Positions 1 to 11,113 of a DNA stretch of 64,000 bases are shown piece after piece. Both the position numbers and the translations under genes were made by a program. Origin of the DNA: Populus alba (Eukaryota > Streptophyta > Magnoliopsida > Malpighiales > Salicaceae); assembly GCF_005239225.2 (NCBI RefSeq), contig NC_133287.1, positions 14,985,493 through 15,049,492 of the forward strand. The letters are read 5' to 3'. Below the pieces are notes generated by a model. That model was not told the origin of the DNA, made no database searches, and saw nothing but the letters and a program-made list of their open reading frames with translations. Positions within the stretch are counted from its first letter, which is position 1, and each line of letters begins with the position of its first letter.

Positions 1-1081
1 CTTGTACTTCTCGTTAGTGAATTAGTATTTGTAAGGTGGGGATTCTTATTCCAATAGTTATGGTGTCTTGAGACATGTTTTCAGTGTGTCACACTTCTAT
101 CAAACATGTTTCACCTTTCCAGGATTTGTTATCAATCTTGTTGTGAGTTGCATGAGCATATGATCACGAGGTTCACATCATCATTTCCAGCAATTGATAG
201 TGATAGTTGAGAACACAAACAATATGAGCAACCATCTATAGACTAAATCCAGCTCCCTCTATTTCTAGGATTCATAAGCTAGTTAATAGAAAGAAGTCCC
301 CACCAAAGGTATGCTGAACACGGGAAACTTATCTTCATCGAGGCTACTATTAGTAACATTTGGTGAAACAGCTGAAAAATCCATGCCTTTATTATAGCAC
401 AGTACAAGAATCTATATTGTATACAGATGAAACCTAACGCATAAATCTATAACATTTAAGACCAACACTGTTAATCAAACAAAAGTGAACCTTAAAGGCA
501 CCCAATTAAAGCAGACAGAAACAGCACCTGATTAAAGCACGAATAGATGGGACATAATTTGATATCTTTTTTCCAAGGCCATACTTGGAAAACTATTTCT
601 GTAGGAGGGGAGGGGGAGATTTACAAAAACAAACACTCCGCCGGCAGCTTATTGGATACTTCCAAGGCACCAAAGTTAACTACATTTAGCATAACACCTG
701 ATTAATGCACAATAACTTGTGATTAACAGTGCAACAAAAGGGTAAACGACCACAAACTCTTGAGAAATATAGAATAAGGCATGCTGGATCTTAGTTCGAT
801 AGGGTTGAGATATAATTTACAGTCTTATGGTCCAAAGCCCCATCAAATAGGCCTGGTATTGATACCATTACCAAAAATTATAGACAGCTGTAGATATGTT
901 GTTAAACCATAAAAAAGAAAACACATAACAATATATTCGAAAAATATTTCCTTTTTCACTCTATCGTATATTCAAGACAGTTTCAACCCTGAGACAAACA
1001 GGTTAGGAATCATTCTATCAGGGTATTTAAAAAAACACACGCAAGGAACAAGATATAAGAGAGAGAAGGACTGATACCCAC

Positions 1082-1775
1082 ATCAGCAAAAGCAGCATCC
1101 AAGTATGAAACATTGATTTCTACAGAAACGCCACTTGCTGGAGCTCCAACTGTGCACATTGCAGCAGTTCCTACCAAGTCGACCAACGTGGCTGTAGCCC
1201 CACCGTGCAAGAAATTGCCACCATTCTTAGAAATAAGCAATCAAACAAAACACCAAATAATCAGTAACACCATTTAAGACCTAAATTATTAAAGCATTCT
1301 TTAGCTTAGATTTTGGAAGGAAATTCCCTTACTTTTTTCTGATATTAGCTAATCACTTCCAAAGAGAATCCTAATTGAAAACAACCAACAAAAGACTTGA
1401 ACTTTCTCTTGTTTTCATGACTAATCTCAGCAACCAAACTAAAAGGAGAGTAATTCACCAAGCATGGGCATACAGTATTCATCTATGATGGTTATCCCAA
1501 GAGCCCAAATGGATCATCTTTAAATCCTTCATTATGTATTTGAATCAGAAAACAACATAAAAACAGAGAGATTTGGGGTTTGAAGTGATTACCAGAAGAC
1601 GAGGAGGGACTTTCATGGAGCAAACAACACGGCCAGGTTCAATGAGATCAATATGAAGGCCTTGCATTATAAATCTTTCAAAGAATCTGAGAGGCATTTT
1701 TTCAATGGTTGATGCATTCTTGTCTTCTTCATATCCTCCTGTCTCTACGTATCTCTTCACTGATTCAAAATCCAT
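1082..1775 (-). CDS. Acyl-CoA thioesterase 13-like hotdog protein, copy 1 (3' part outside window)
   Basis: Two exons are visible: exon 1 at 1593-1775 (61 codons, starting at an ATG) and exon 2 at 1082-1225 (48 codons). Both have consensus GT/AG borders in phase 0. The protein reads as a plant 4HBT/PaaI hotdog thioesterase (ACOT13/THEM2 type), which would hydrolyse acyl-CoA thioesters. Exon 2 carries the family core LHGGATATLVD, including the HGG loop and the downstream Asp. The exon borders match the complete copy at 4675-6282 exactly, and intron DNA at about 740-1010 is recognisably similar to 5190-5420, so the two arose by tandem duplication. No equivalent of the third exon (about 47 residues after the exon 2 motif NVSYLDAAFAD) appears between 1 and 1081. 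It lies beyond the window edge or is lost. Family is confident; substrate is unknown. Confidence 0.85.
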
Positions 1776-4674
1776 TTTTCTTTCTTCCCTTTCCGACTCG
1801 TCTCAGGCAAAGGTATGTTTGTTGAAAGAGTGATGGGCAAAGACGCAAAGTAATACTCTACTGTTTTGTCCCTTCCCGTTGACCCATAATAACTAGATTA
1901 TAAGACATGATCGGTGAGATGCTGAGTTTATTTTTTAAAAAAATTATTGGTTTGAATTTTATAAAATTTTAAATTATTATAAATTTATATAATTAATAAT
2001 TTTAAAATCATTAAAATTAATCAAAATATATATAAATTACCTGAATATTCACATTAATTAAAAACTAAAATTCTAAAACATGAGAAATAGGGTTAGGAAT
2101 TGTATCATGGTTCTTCCTTATTCTGAGAAAATTACCAAGAACTTCAATTTTAATTCTCTCATAAAAAAAAGTTCGACTGTTTCTGTAAAAAAAATCAATT
2201 TTAATACCTTTTATTGTCAATTAAACTGCTAGCACCAATCATTATCTTCCCAATCCCACATAAATACTAAAGAAACATAATTAATTGCTTCACTTTTTTC
2301 TATGTGATCATTAATTATTTTTTATTTATTTTTTCCTTTGAAAAGAAAGAGACGGAATATATGGGGGAGTAAACGAAATCTACAGGGTATTATCTTATCT
2401 TTTATTTAAACCTTGAAAGATCACAAGATATTAAAAGCACGAATTAACTTATAAAATATTATAAAATCTTATAAGTTAATATATACTTAATGTGTTAAAT
2501 CATATTAAAAACTTGAAAATAGTAAAATTAGACTTAACTCATAAAACATTAATAAAATTGATAAATTTGATCCGATTTGATAAGTTCATTAAATTTGTGA
2601 TATGAACCAATTCAGGTCCAAATTTGATTTTAAAATATTTGCTGACTAGTTTTACAAGATTGAATATATCTTTTAAATCATAAATTGAAAAAAAGCTTAA
2701 ATTTTATAGAAAAAATATTAGATATATAAAAATATATTGTGGTAAATTTTTAGATCAAATGGAGTTAGAGAATATAATATTTCAGAGGGTCAAAGTTAAT
2801 AAACTAACATTCTCAAATATATCAAACAAGACCTTCGTGTACTGTTTGAGACATATCTAGAGCTACTGCTGGAATTTTGCTTTGATTAAAGTTGGGATAG
2901 AAACTAGACATCTGAAATTTTTCAATTATATATCATAGGGCCAATAATTCATCCAAACAAGAGAGAATGACATATTTGAAATCAGGACTTAAATCTGCCA
3001 AGAATATGCAAAAATTAGAGATTCAAGCTATATGGAAGAATTTTAACATGAATACTTTTTTATTATTATTTTATTTTATTTATTTATTTTTAAATAATTA
3101 TTTTTAATTTGATTTTTTCTTAGTACATTAGACATTATTTAGGGGTTTATTTCATTATTGAATTTATGTTAGTTAATTACTAATTTAAACTTATTAGCTT
3201 GCAACCCAAAAGGGGTCTATCAAGATTTATTGTGATGGGAACAACCAAGTTGTCACTAGATTTATGTGTGCTTTATACTTTTTTGTGATTCTTTTATATT
3301 GAGAAATTGTGTTCTGAGACTTTTTATTTTTCAATGTCATTATTTTATTAATTCATACTATATATCTCTCTCATTTTATTTAGATCACTAATTAATTATA
3401 ATATTGATGACTTATTTTATCAGATGTTAATGTAAATTAATTCCCTAGCTAGAATTATCAATATATAATTAGTTAAAAAACTTACTTATAATTTTACGAT
3501 TCGAGTTTACGATCCGAGTTTATATTATATTTTTCATGTTATGTCAAAAAAATATTTTTGATAACCTTGATCACACTTGAATAACAACAACTTTAAGAGA
3601 TTGATCTAGTAATTAAGATGTTTTGTTCCTTTTTAGGATATATATTTTTTAATTAAATTCTTTTAAATGTATCATGCTAATATGAGATATATGATGTGCA
3701 AGGTGAAAAAAAAAATCATTCTAATATGAATATTCCTTTTTAACTTCTTGGGTTTTCCCTATCAATTTTTTTTTTTTTTGTATTTTTAGGATTCCAAAAT
3801 TATATTGTTTGGCATAAATGTTTTGTTAATTAATGGAAAATACTAAATACGCCGGGTAGGCTAGTTTCAAAACTATGAAAAAACATATCCTTTTTATCTT
3901 AATTATCTCTGTTTTTTTTTTTTTTTTTATCAAATCAGTAACCAAAATGCTACAAGATATGCTTTGGTGATGTATTTACAAGTTGGTGCCAAGATTTCAT
4001 AGAAATGAAGGGATTTTTAACAAAATAAAATTCCCCGCAATTTCATCTTTCTTTTCCCTCTTTATAATTAAGTTGTTTACTTTGCCAGCCTTAGGAGTGA
4101 AGGCCCTCTCAAATCACCTTCGTGCTGCAGCAAGAACATTCAAAATGCTACAAAGGGAACCATTTCTCATCAGGTGTTGTGCACCATAGACTCTGCAAAG
4201 GTACTTTAGGCAGGTAAGGTTAAAGCCAACTATACTGTGGATAAATCATAGGAAGAAGATGTTCTAAACTGTTTTCCTCGTCCAATATCTGATGAGTAGC
4301 CTAAACACAATCGACATTATATTTCAGTTCATTAATTTATGAAATAAAATCATTGCATTGCATAGAAAATGCTGTCTTGAACTCCAGGAGAAATTCGGAC
4401 AGGAGCTGCAACAATATGCGAGGAGGACAACCAAATTTACTGCTCAGCATGGCTGTCAGAGTGTCAAACTCTCCATCATTCAACTCATCTGACAAATATT
4501 TTTATCCCCGGATGAGAAAGATACAAAGCCTGTTGACTCTTATGCTTGCTTGATGGGAGCTTAGGGGTCCGATCTCTGGAAACTGGTCTAAAACCGCATT
4601 TCTTCCAGAGCAGAGAATGTGCAGTTTTCGATGCGTTATTCAGCGATACATTATTGGTTCTCGAGAAAGACTTT
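1776..4674. other. Intergenic spacer between the thioesterase copies
   Basis: About 2.9 kb of mostly AT-rich DNA with long A and T runs, for example near 3060-3110, 3760 and 3910. No convincing gene is seen. The 4.0-4.67 kb part is less AT-rich and probably includes the 3' UTR of the right-hand thioesterase. A 51-codon minus frame at 4337-4489 preceded by a CAG looks somewhat coding-like but matches nothing I recognise. Confidence 0.5.
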
Positions 4675-6282
4675 TTACATTTTACTGGAAATAAGAAGGT
4701 ACTTGGTATGACGCCCTTGAGCTATAATTGCCCCACTCTTTTTCTTCCTGAAATCAACACTCGCAGATCCAACAGCTTTGCCTGCACGTAGAACCCTGGC
4801 TTCAATCTCGATTTCTTCCTGAATGAACAGAAACAGAAAACTCCGTAAGACTGGCAAGTCTAATGTTGTTTATGATTCAGTAGTTTTTACATGTACGATG
4901 GAACATCCACACATCTACACAGCTGCTATGATGAATGGAATCAACACTACATATCAGCATTGAGATTTATTTTACTCCATCTTATTGTTCTACAAATCTT
5001 AGATTTCCCTTACTCCATCTTGACCAAAACTTCTTGCTCACCAACAAACAGAATGGACCTAATAGTTCATCTAATCAAATAAATAAAACATTGCACAAAA
5101 AACTTCAATACAATTTCCAACTTCAACTTATCATACTCCAAAGTGAGTTGACAGTGACAGAGAACTCATGTGATGGCAGCTGCAATTAAACGTAAGCAAC
5201 CTCAAAACTTAGAAATCTCAATAAGGCTTGCTACATCTAAGTTCGATAGGGTTTCAGATAAAATTGATGGCAATATGAATTAAATTCTTCATCAATTAGG
5301 CCTAGTATTGAAACCGTTACCAAAATAAACAACAGACATACGTAAGTCAACATGTTTAACCATAAAAAAATGCATTTAACAATTCTTTGATTTGAAAAAG
5401 ATTTCCTTATCCACTCTGTCAAATATTCAAGAAATTATGGCTGGAATTGTGCTATCAATTGTATTGAAGAAACAAAATTAACACAAAGAAACGAGTATCG
5501 AAAAATAGAGAGGGGGGAATGATACCCACATCAGCATAAGCAGCATCCAAGTAGGAAACATTAATTTCCACAGAAACTCCTGTTAAGAACACTCCTGCTG
5601 CGACCAGTGCAGCTGACCCTACCACATCAACCAGCATTGCTGTAGCCCCAGCATGCAAGCAATCGCTACCGTTCTTCACAATAAGCCATCATGCAAAACC
5701 CCAATAATCAGCAACACCCTTTAAAACCAAAATGATTAAATCATTGTTTGGCTTAAAATTATGGAACAAATTTACGAACTTTTTCAGTATTTTATCTCCA
5801 AACACAGAATATAAAGAAAATTACTTCAAAAAAAATCCTAACTAAAGAGCAGACATAAAAAAAAATCTCAACTTTCTCTTGGTCATCATGAGTTATCTGA
5901 ACGACCAAACTAAATGGAGGGTAATCCAACCATTTCTCTAATTTGCCTTAGTTCTGTTGTCAAAACCAATCAAGGGAAAACAATAGTCCGCCGTGGAAGT
6001 TATCCCAAGAATCCAAAGGAGTCATCTTGAGATCCTTGATTATGCATTTGAATAAGTTGATAGCAATAAAGCACAGAGTTTGAGGTTAGAAGTGGTTACC
6101 AGAAGACGAGGAGGGACTTTCATGGAGCAAACAACACGCCCAGGTTCGATGAGATCAATATGAAGGCCTTCCATTACGAATTTTTCAAAGAATCTGAGTG
6201 GCATTTCTTCAATTTTTGATGCTTTCTTGTCATCTTCATGTCCTCCTTTCTCTATGTATCTCCTCACAGATTCCAAATCCAT
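4675..6282 (-). CDS. Acyl-CoA thioesterase 13-like hotdog protein, copy 2 (complete)
   Basis: Three exons on the minus strand: 6100-6282, 5530-5673 and 4675-4818, with phase-0 GT/AG junctions, joining to 156 codons plus stop. This is the usual length for plant ACOT13-like 4HBT proteins. Exon 1 gives the N-terminal helix (MPLRFFEKFVMEGLHIDLIE). Exon 2 gives the active-site helix region. Exon 3 begins EEIEIEARVLRAGKA and ends in the typical GRHTKYL strand. The enzyme would cleave acyl-CoA thioesters; its substrate is not predictable here. The loop that reads LHGG in copy 1 reads LHAG here, and the preceding residues are KNGSDC rather than KNGGNF, so catalysis may be altered. Start chosen at the ATG matching copy 1. 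Confidence 0.88.
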
Positions 6283-6466
6283 TTCGCCTGTTCTCTTTCT
6301 ACCAGATATGATCCTTACCTGTAAATAAGTTTATAGACCGTGTGTTTGGGGATGGGATGGGATGGGGTGTGAGATAATTCATTGAAGCACAACCACATCT
6401 TGTTGAATTTAGTCGTGGGCGTACAATTTAGTTGAACACTTATATTAATAAAAAAAAAAAATAAAT

Positions 6467-6470
<4 letters not shown>

Positions 6471-6497
<27 letters not shown>
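6471..6497. repeat. (TA)n microsatellite
   Basis: Uninterrupted TA dinucleotides over about 27 bases, just upstream of the thioesterase copy 2 promoter region. Confidence 0.9.
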
Positions 6498-6782
6498 GCT
6501 AGTTTGGTGTCCAAAAACAAAGACAATAGTAATGTTAAATATTAAGAAAATATGATATTAAAAAAGTCTCGAGAAAATACATAGGCTATTAGAGATTAAT
6601 AGGATTTACAATTGAATTTAATCTTAAGATTATGATCTAACCCCATGTATTTTCTTGGATTTCTTTTATTATATTGTTCTTAAAGGTTTAGCATAACTCA
6701 ATATAAAATGAGGGGAATAAATTGACTGCCTATCAGCAATGTTATCTAATGACTCAAGTATCAGGATTATCAGCAGGGAGGG

Positions 6783-6998
6783 CCTGTTTGTTTGTTTGTG
6801 TGTTTTAAAAGTATTTTTAAAAAGATTTAATTTTTTTTTTTTTTTTAGTAACTTTAAATTAATATATTTTTAGTGTTTTCAAATTATTTTGATGTGTTGA
6901 TATTAAAAATAATTTTTTTTTTTTTAAAAAAAAAAAAAAATCATTAGCATGCATTTTAGCATGAAAAATTATTTGAAAAACAACCGCAACCACAATCT
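6783..6998 (+). repeat. AT-rich dispersed element, copy S1
   Basis: Begins with a TGTTTGTTTGTTTGTG run and contains a central stretch similar to TTTTCAAATTATTTTGATG plus GTGTTGATATTAAAAATAA. It ends in AAACAACCGCAACCACA. The same order of motifs recurs near 48.4, 49.3 and 53.3 kb, and in inverted orientation near 24.9 and 49.1 kb. I treat it as a MITE-like or other short non-coding transposon common in Salicaceae (recalled, not searched). The right end abuts the LINE fragment. Confidence 0.65.
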
Positions 6999-7361
6999 CC
7001 GTGTTCTTCTCTAAATGGTAGTGAGGCTCCTGGCCCAGATGGGTTTTCTGCAGATTTTCTCAAGAAGGCTTGGAGTATTGTTGTTGTTGCTGGTGCTGTG
7101 CTTAATTTCTTCTCTAGTGGTAAGTTTCTAAGAGCTGCCAATACTGTTACATTGGTGCCTAAGGTGCAGGATGCTAACAAGGCCATGGATTTTAGACCTA
7201 TATCAGGCGGCAACACCATTTACAAATGCATAGCAAAAATTCTAACGAGAACTTGTCTTCCAGCTCTTATTCGTCAGAACCAAACAGCATTTGTTCATGG
7301 TAGGAAAATTGGTGATAATGTGCTATTGACTCAAGAGAAGTTTCAAGGGAAGAGATCTTAG
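6990..7361 (+). pseudogene. LINE (non-LTR retrotransposon) reverse transcriptase fragment
   Basis: An open frame of about 120 codons ends at a TAG at 7359. It contains the LINE reverse-transcriptase signature APGPDGF near its start, followed by RPISGGNTIYKCIAKIL and QTAFVHGRKIGDNVLL. These are the N-terminal fingers of a plant L1-type reverse transcriptase. The catalytic YADD block, endonuclease and RNase H parts are absent, so this is a short dead fragment. There is no obvious poly-A tail. Confidence 0.85.
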
Positions 7362-7364
7362 GGA

Positions 7365-7490
7365 AAATAAGCTTTATGCTTAAACCCGCACTCGCGCCTG
7401 CTTGACTTGTGCTCAGGTTTGAGTTTGAGTTTATTGTAACATAATATTTTAAGCTATAAGAGATTATTTTTTGTAAATTGAGCTTCTAGA
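7365..7490 (+). repeat. Dispersed repeat, copy A
   Basis: GC-rich head (CTTAAACCCGCACTCGCGCC) followed by CTTGACTTGTGCTCAGG and a tail around TTATTGTAACATAATATTTT. The same layout recurs at about 15915-16060, with the same spacing and moderate divergence. Identity of the element is unknown. Confidence 0.5.
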
Positions 7491-8454
7491 AGCTTTTGTT
7501 GCAAATATAAAAAAAAATTTCAACTCAAAAAAATACAAATTCATGTCTATTATGTTCAAATTTAATATTTGATTTATGGTAACTAATTAAAGATTGATAA
7601 TGTGAGAATTAATTCTGATTATTATTAAAATTAATTATTCAGATTTTTAGTTTTCAAAATTCAATGTAAAAAAAAGATGGAGGAAGAGTTTCCTACAATG
7701 TTTTTTATATTTTTTACAAACTTTTTCTCGCCTCGTATTTAAGTGTTTTCTTTTCTTTTTATGCTTTGATTTAGGTTCACATTATTGAGAAATATTTGAG
7801 TTATATAATCTTTGGTTCAAAAACCTTGTTTAAAAATACATTTAAATCAAGGTGATGGTGTTGGAATCTTGAAAGACATATTGCAAATATCCTAGTTCCA
7901 CAAGTGATAAGCAATAAAATTTTAAGGATAAATGATTCATCATTGAAAAAAACAAAAGTTATTTTACTTTAAAGTGCTTTAACACGTAAGTATTCTAATT
8001 TATTTTAATTAAAGTATAATTATTTTAATTATTAGTATGCATGCCAGCACTTTGATTTTATATCAATTGCAAGTATATATTTATGTTGAAAACATGTGAT
8101 TCATGAGTTTTATGTTTTGCATGCTCTTATTATGATAAACTAAATATCTTTGTTCACTAGTCTAATATATTTACAAATCTGAAAAACAATCTTAAAGCTT
8201 TATTTATATTAGACTTTATTTAGTTTATCTTGTGAAAAAATAATAATATAGATTAATTGTGAAATAAGTTTTTAGAATTGCCTTATGGCATATATTTTTG
8301 TTTTAAAGTTATAGTTTATCTTCTAAAATTGTTTTCATGCAATTTCGATGTTTTGATGCATGTTATATATTTTATTGATTTATATTTTTCAACAAGTGAA
8401 TATTATTTTGTTTATGCTATCTTGCTTATATGATCATGCTTTTTGCTTAATATT
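7491..8454. other. AT-rich intergenic DNA
   Basis: Nothing gene-like is seen on either strand. The stretch consists of low-complexity AT-rich DNA before the start of the gypsy LTR. Confidence 0.5.
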
Positions 8455-8659
8455 TGTCATAACCCAATTTTTGATCATTTTATTTATTTATTATTATTGT
8501 TATTATTATTATTATTTACTAAAAAGGATAAAAAAAATTGATGAAAATAATAATAATAATGATGAAAAAAAAAGTAAAATGAAATAAATGAAGAATGAAT
8601 TAAAATTTGGGTTAAGGGCAATATGGTTGGAAGTTTTGGGGTTTAATTAAACTTTGGAA

Positions 8660-8990
8660 TTAATCTAATTAAGCTTGGAATGAATTTATTTAATCCAATT
8701 AAGGGTTTAATTAGAGAATTGATAAATTTTTAGACTTAATTAAGCTTGGAATTAATTTATTTAATCCAATTAAGGGTTTAATTGGAGAATTGATAAGTTT
8801 TTAGACTTAATTAAGCTTGAAATTAATTTAATTCATCCAATCAAGGGTTTAATTGGAGAATTGATAAGTTTTTAGACTTAATTGAGCTTGGAATTGATTT
8901 AATTCATCCAATCAAGGGTTTAATTGGAGAATTGATAAGTTTTGAGACTTAATTGGACTTGGATTTAATTAAATTAATGAAATCAGGGAC
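8660..8990 (+). repeat. 71-bp tandem repeat in LTR U3
   Basis: About 4.5 copies of an AT-rich unit. The word AGACTTAATT recurs at 8732, 8803, 8874 and 8945 (the last as AGACTTAATTGG), a strict 71-base period. Units share TAAGCTTGGAATTAATTT and AAGGGTTTAATTGGAG. Confidence 0.9.
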
Positions 8991-9344
8991 TTAATTGAAA
9001 AAATAGCAAAGTTTGGGGTTAATTGGGGGCACTATTGCAGCAGATTAAAGTCCAAGAACTAACTTGTAAAAGGCGCCGAAATGCAGGGGAAATTACGGTT
9101 TAAACCAGGGGCTTAATTATAAACTTTTCAAAACTTCACGGGTCAAAGTGAAAATGACCACTGTTATCTCCAAATGGCGTCGTTTTGAAGACGCTGTTCA
9201 TCTTCTTCTTCTTTAAGCCAGAGACCGTTTTCCACAGTAAAGGCAGAGAGGCGTTGCAACAGTAATTGTCCGTTGGCTTCAGTTATGGGCGCTTTAATGG
9301 TGGTCGACCCTCAACCTGCCACCCATTACCAACCCGCCAGGCTC

Positions 9345-9352
9345 TATATAAA
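9345..9352 (+). promoter_or_regulatory. LTR TATA box
   Basis: GGCTCTATATAAACCGAGG lies in the middle of the LTR, downstream of the U3 tandem repeats. It is the best candidate for the element promoter, with transcription (R) starting roughly 30 bases downstream. Confidence 0.6.
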
Positions 9353-9784
9353 CCGAGGGAACCCGAAGAACATGGGCTGGTTAGAGAGAGAGGGAAAGAC
9401 AAAAGAAACCCGAAAAGAGAAACTCACGACACCAGCCGAATCTTCAAGTGTTTTTTAGAAACCCATACAAAAAATGAGCTTCCCCTCACCAGTACCGGCC
9501 TAAAACCACGAAACCAGAAACAAGCTGAGAGAGAGAGAGACGGTGTTCTGAAGACAGAGCATAAAAACAAAGAAAATCTAGCCGAAACAGAGACGCAGGA
9601 AGGGAATACAACATGGAAGACAAGCAAAAGGAGTAAGAGGAAATTCGGAGCAGAAACGTCACCCTCAGCAATCTCGCGCAAACTCTCTGCAAACGAACCA
9701 GGTAAGTCTTTTGCTATGTTTTTGTTTTCCCTGCATTTCATTAATTCATTTTTGCCGCCTGTCTTGGTTTAAAACTAAAGGCCT

Positions 9785-9812
9785 GGCACGTGTGATTTGG
9801 ATCACACGTGCC
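9785..9812. promoter_or_regulatory. Perfect hairpin containing two G-boxes
   Basis: Arms GGCACGTGTGAT (9785-9796) and ATCACACGTGCC (9801-9812) are perfect inverted repeats around the loop TTGG. Each arm contains CACGTG, the plant G-box core bound by bZIP and bHLH factors. It lies downstream of the LTR TATA box and so would be transcribed. Confidence 0.75.
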
Positions 9813-9969
9813 TCATGTGGCCCAGCCGGGTCACTGGCCTGGGCCGGCTGGGTCCAGCCCAGCCCCCAAAAATAATAAAAAAAATAAAAAAATAGAAAAA
9901 AATAGAAAAAAAATAAATAAAAAATGTGTATGCGTAAATAAAAATAATGTAAATTTATTGGTTTATTCA

Positions 9970-10240
9970 CTGACGCCAGAGTCAGGAATAAAAATACCGA
10001 TTTAAATTTATATTATTTTTATTCATTGTATTTTTATTTTGTTTAGCTAGAAAAATAAAAAAAAAATATGTGCATGCATAAAAATAAATTTATTTTTATT
10101 TATTTATTCACTGGCGCTAGAGTAGGGAATAAAAAAAATATTGATCTATATTTTTTCATAGCTACGAATTTTTACCAACGCTAGAGTTGGAATTATTCGA
10201 GCTCGAATATTCACTGGCGCCAGAGTCAGGAATATTATAA
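9970..10240 (+). repeat. Interspersed GGCGCC/AGTCAGGAATA motif repeats in LTR
   Basis: Related words recur at 9970 (CTGACGCCAGAGTCAGGAAT), 10111 (CTGGCGCTAGAGTAGGGAAT), 10175 (CCAACGCTAGAGTTGGAAT) and 10214 (CTGGCGCCAGAGTCAGGAAT). The most intact copy contains the palindrome CTGGCGCCAG. Spacing is irregular and AT-rich DNA separates the copies. Confidence 0.8.
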
Positions 10241-10533
10241 ACAAATCATCATAGCATAAACTAATAAACATTTAGAAATTTAAGACAAAACCATCAATGC
10301 AGTCTGTCTTAGGCAGAACGTTTAAGGGGTGCTAATATCTTCCCTTTTACGTAACGAATCCCGAACTATAGAATCTTTGTTGACCAGTTAGGGTTCCTAG
10401 TGACCATAATACTAGGTGGCGACTCCTCAAACAACACCTTTTTCCTTAAAAGAACCAGATGCCAGAAATCTGTTCTTTTTCAATAAATCAAGAATCATTT
10501 TTTAGGGCCGCCGCGATGTCGGGTGCGATAGAA

Positions 10534-10551
10534 TGGCGACTCCACTAGGGA
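10534..10551 (+). other. Primer-binding site of the gypsy element
   Basis: TGGCGACTCCACTAGGGA lies three bases after the proposed LTR end. It starts with TGG as expected for pairing with a tRNA CCA end, and resembles the primer-binding site recalled for Ogre/Tat elements (reported as tRNA-Arg). One base may be mutated relative to CACTGGGG. Confidence 0.7.
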
Positions 10552-11113
10552 CCTTAGGATTAAGCTTTGTCTTTTGTCTTATTATTGCTATTTTGTTTTT
10601 ATTTTTTGTTGTGTTTAGTTGTTTATTTTTCCTGCATTTACTGCTTTAGCATGCATCCTTATTTATGTTGCCATGCATCACTTTGAGTGCACACACTTTA
10701 CAACCTAGGATAATAGGGGAGTAACGGTACCCCAATGGCTTTACCCTGGGTAAGACTCGTGAAACCATCCAACTCTCGCTTAATTGTTTACTTGTAAGTG
10801 GTTGATATGCCAAACTGATATTACTTAGGGCCTCTATCTTCACATTACTTGTAAGCCTCATATCGACCTTTCATGGACGATCACTGAGCATGCGAGAGAC
10901 CCTTTGAAACTAGATAATGACCAATCCTTTGATGCACTCAATAATTAGGATCTTTCTATTAGGTTGTCACCCCGTGAAGGGCAAGTCCGTATTTCATACG
11001 CATTTTTTAATTGCTTTAGCATTTTTGCATAATTGCATGATTTACATTTAGCGGGTTGAAATTTAGGTCCCTCATTGAAACTCATTTATAACACTCGTTC
11101 GAGAAAAAGACAG

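Larger units (their letters stand above)
8455..10530 (+). mobile_element. 5' LTR of a Ty3-gypsy (Tat/Ogre-like) retrotransposon
   Basis: The proposed LTR begins TGTCATAACCC and ends GGGTGCGATA, immediately before a primer-binding site, giving about 2.08 kb. The terminal CA appears mutated to TA. It contains 71-bp tandem repeats in U3, a TATA box at 9345, a transcribed hairpin and a set of GGCGCC-type repeats in the 3' part. The downstream gag places the element in the Tat/Ogre branch, whose members have long LTRs. No matching 3' LTR was found, so the element is truncated. The left border is inferred from the TG start alone. Confidence 0.7.

Noticed and set aside
4337..4489. 51-codon minus-strand frame preceded by a CAG
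   Set aside because: Length is expected by chance, no family match is seen, and upstream exons could not be found.
8660..8990. Regularly spaced repeats that superficially look like a CRISPR array
   Set aside because: The 71-base unit is repeated in full with no distinct unique spacers, and the DNA is a plant retrotransposon LTR.
9266..9772. 168-residue open frame on the plus strand
   Set aside because: It lies inside the gypsy LTR and spans the TATA box; the composition is basic and low-complexity, with no domain.
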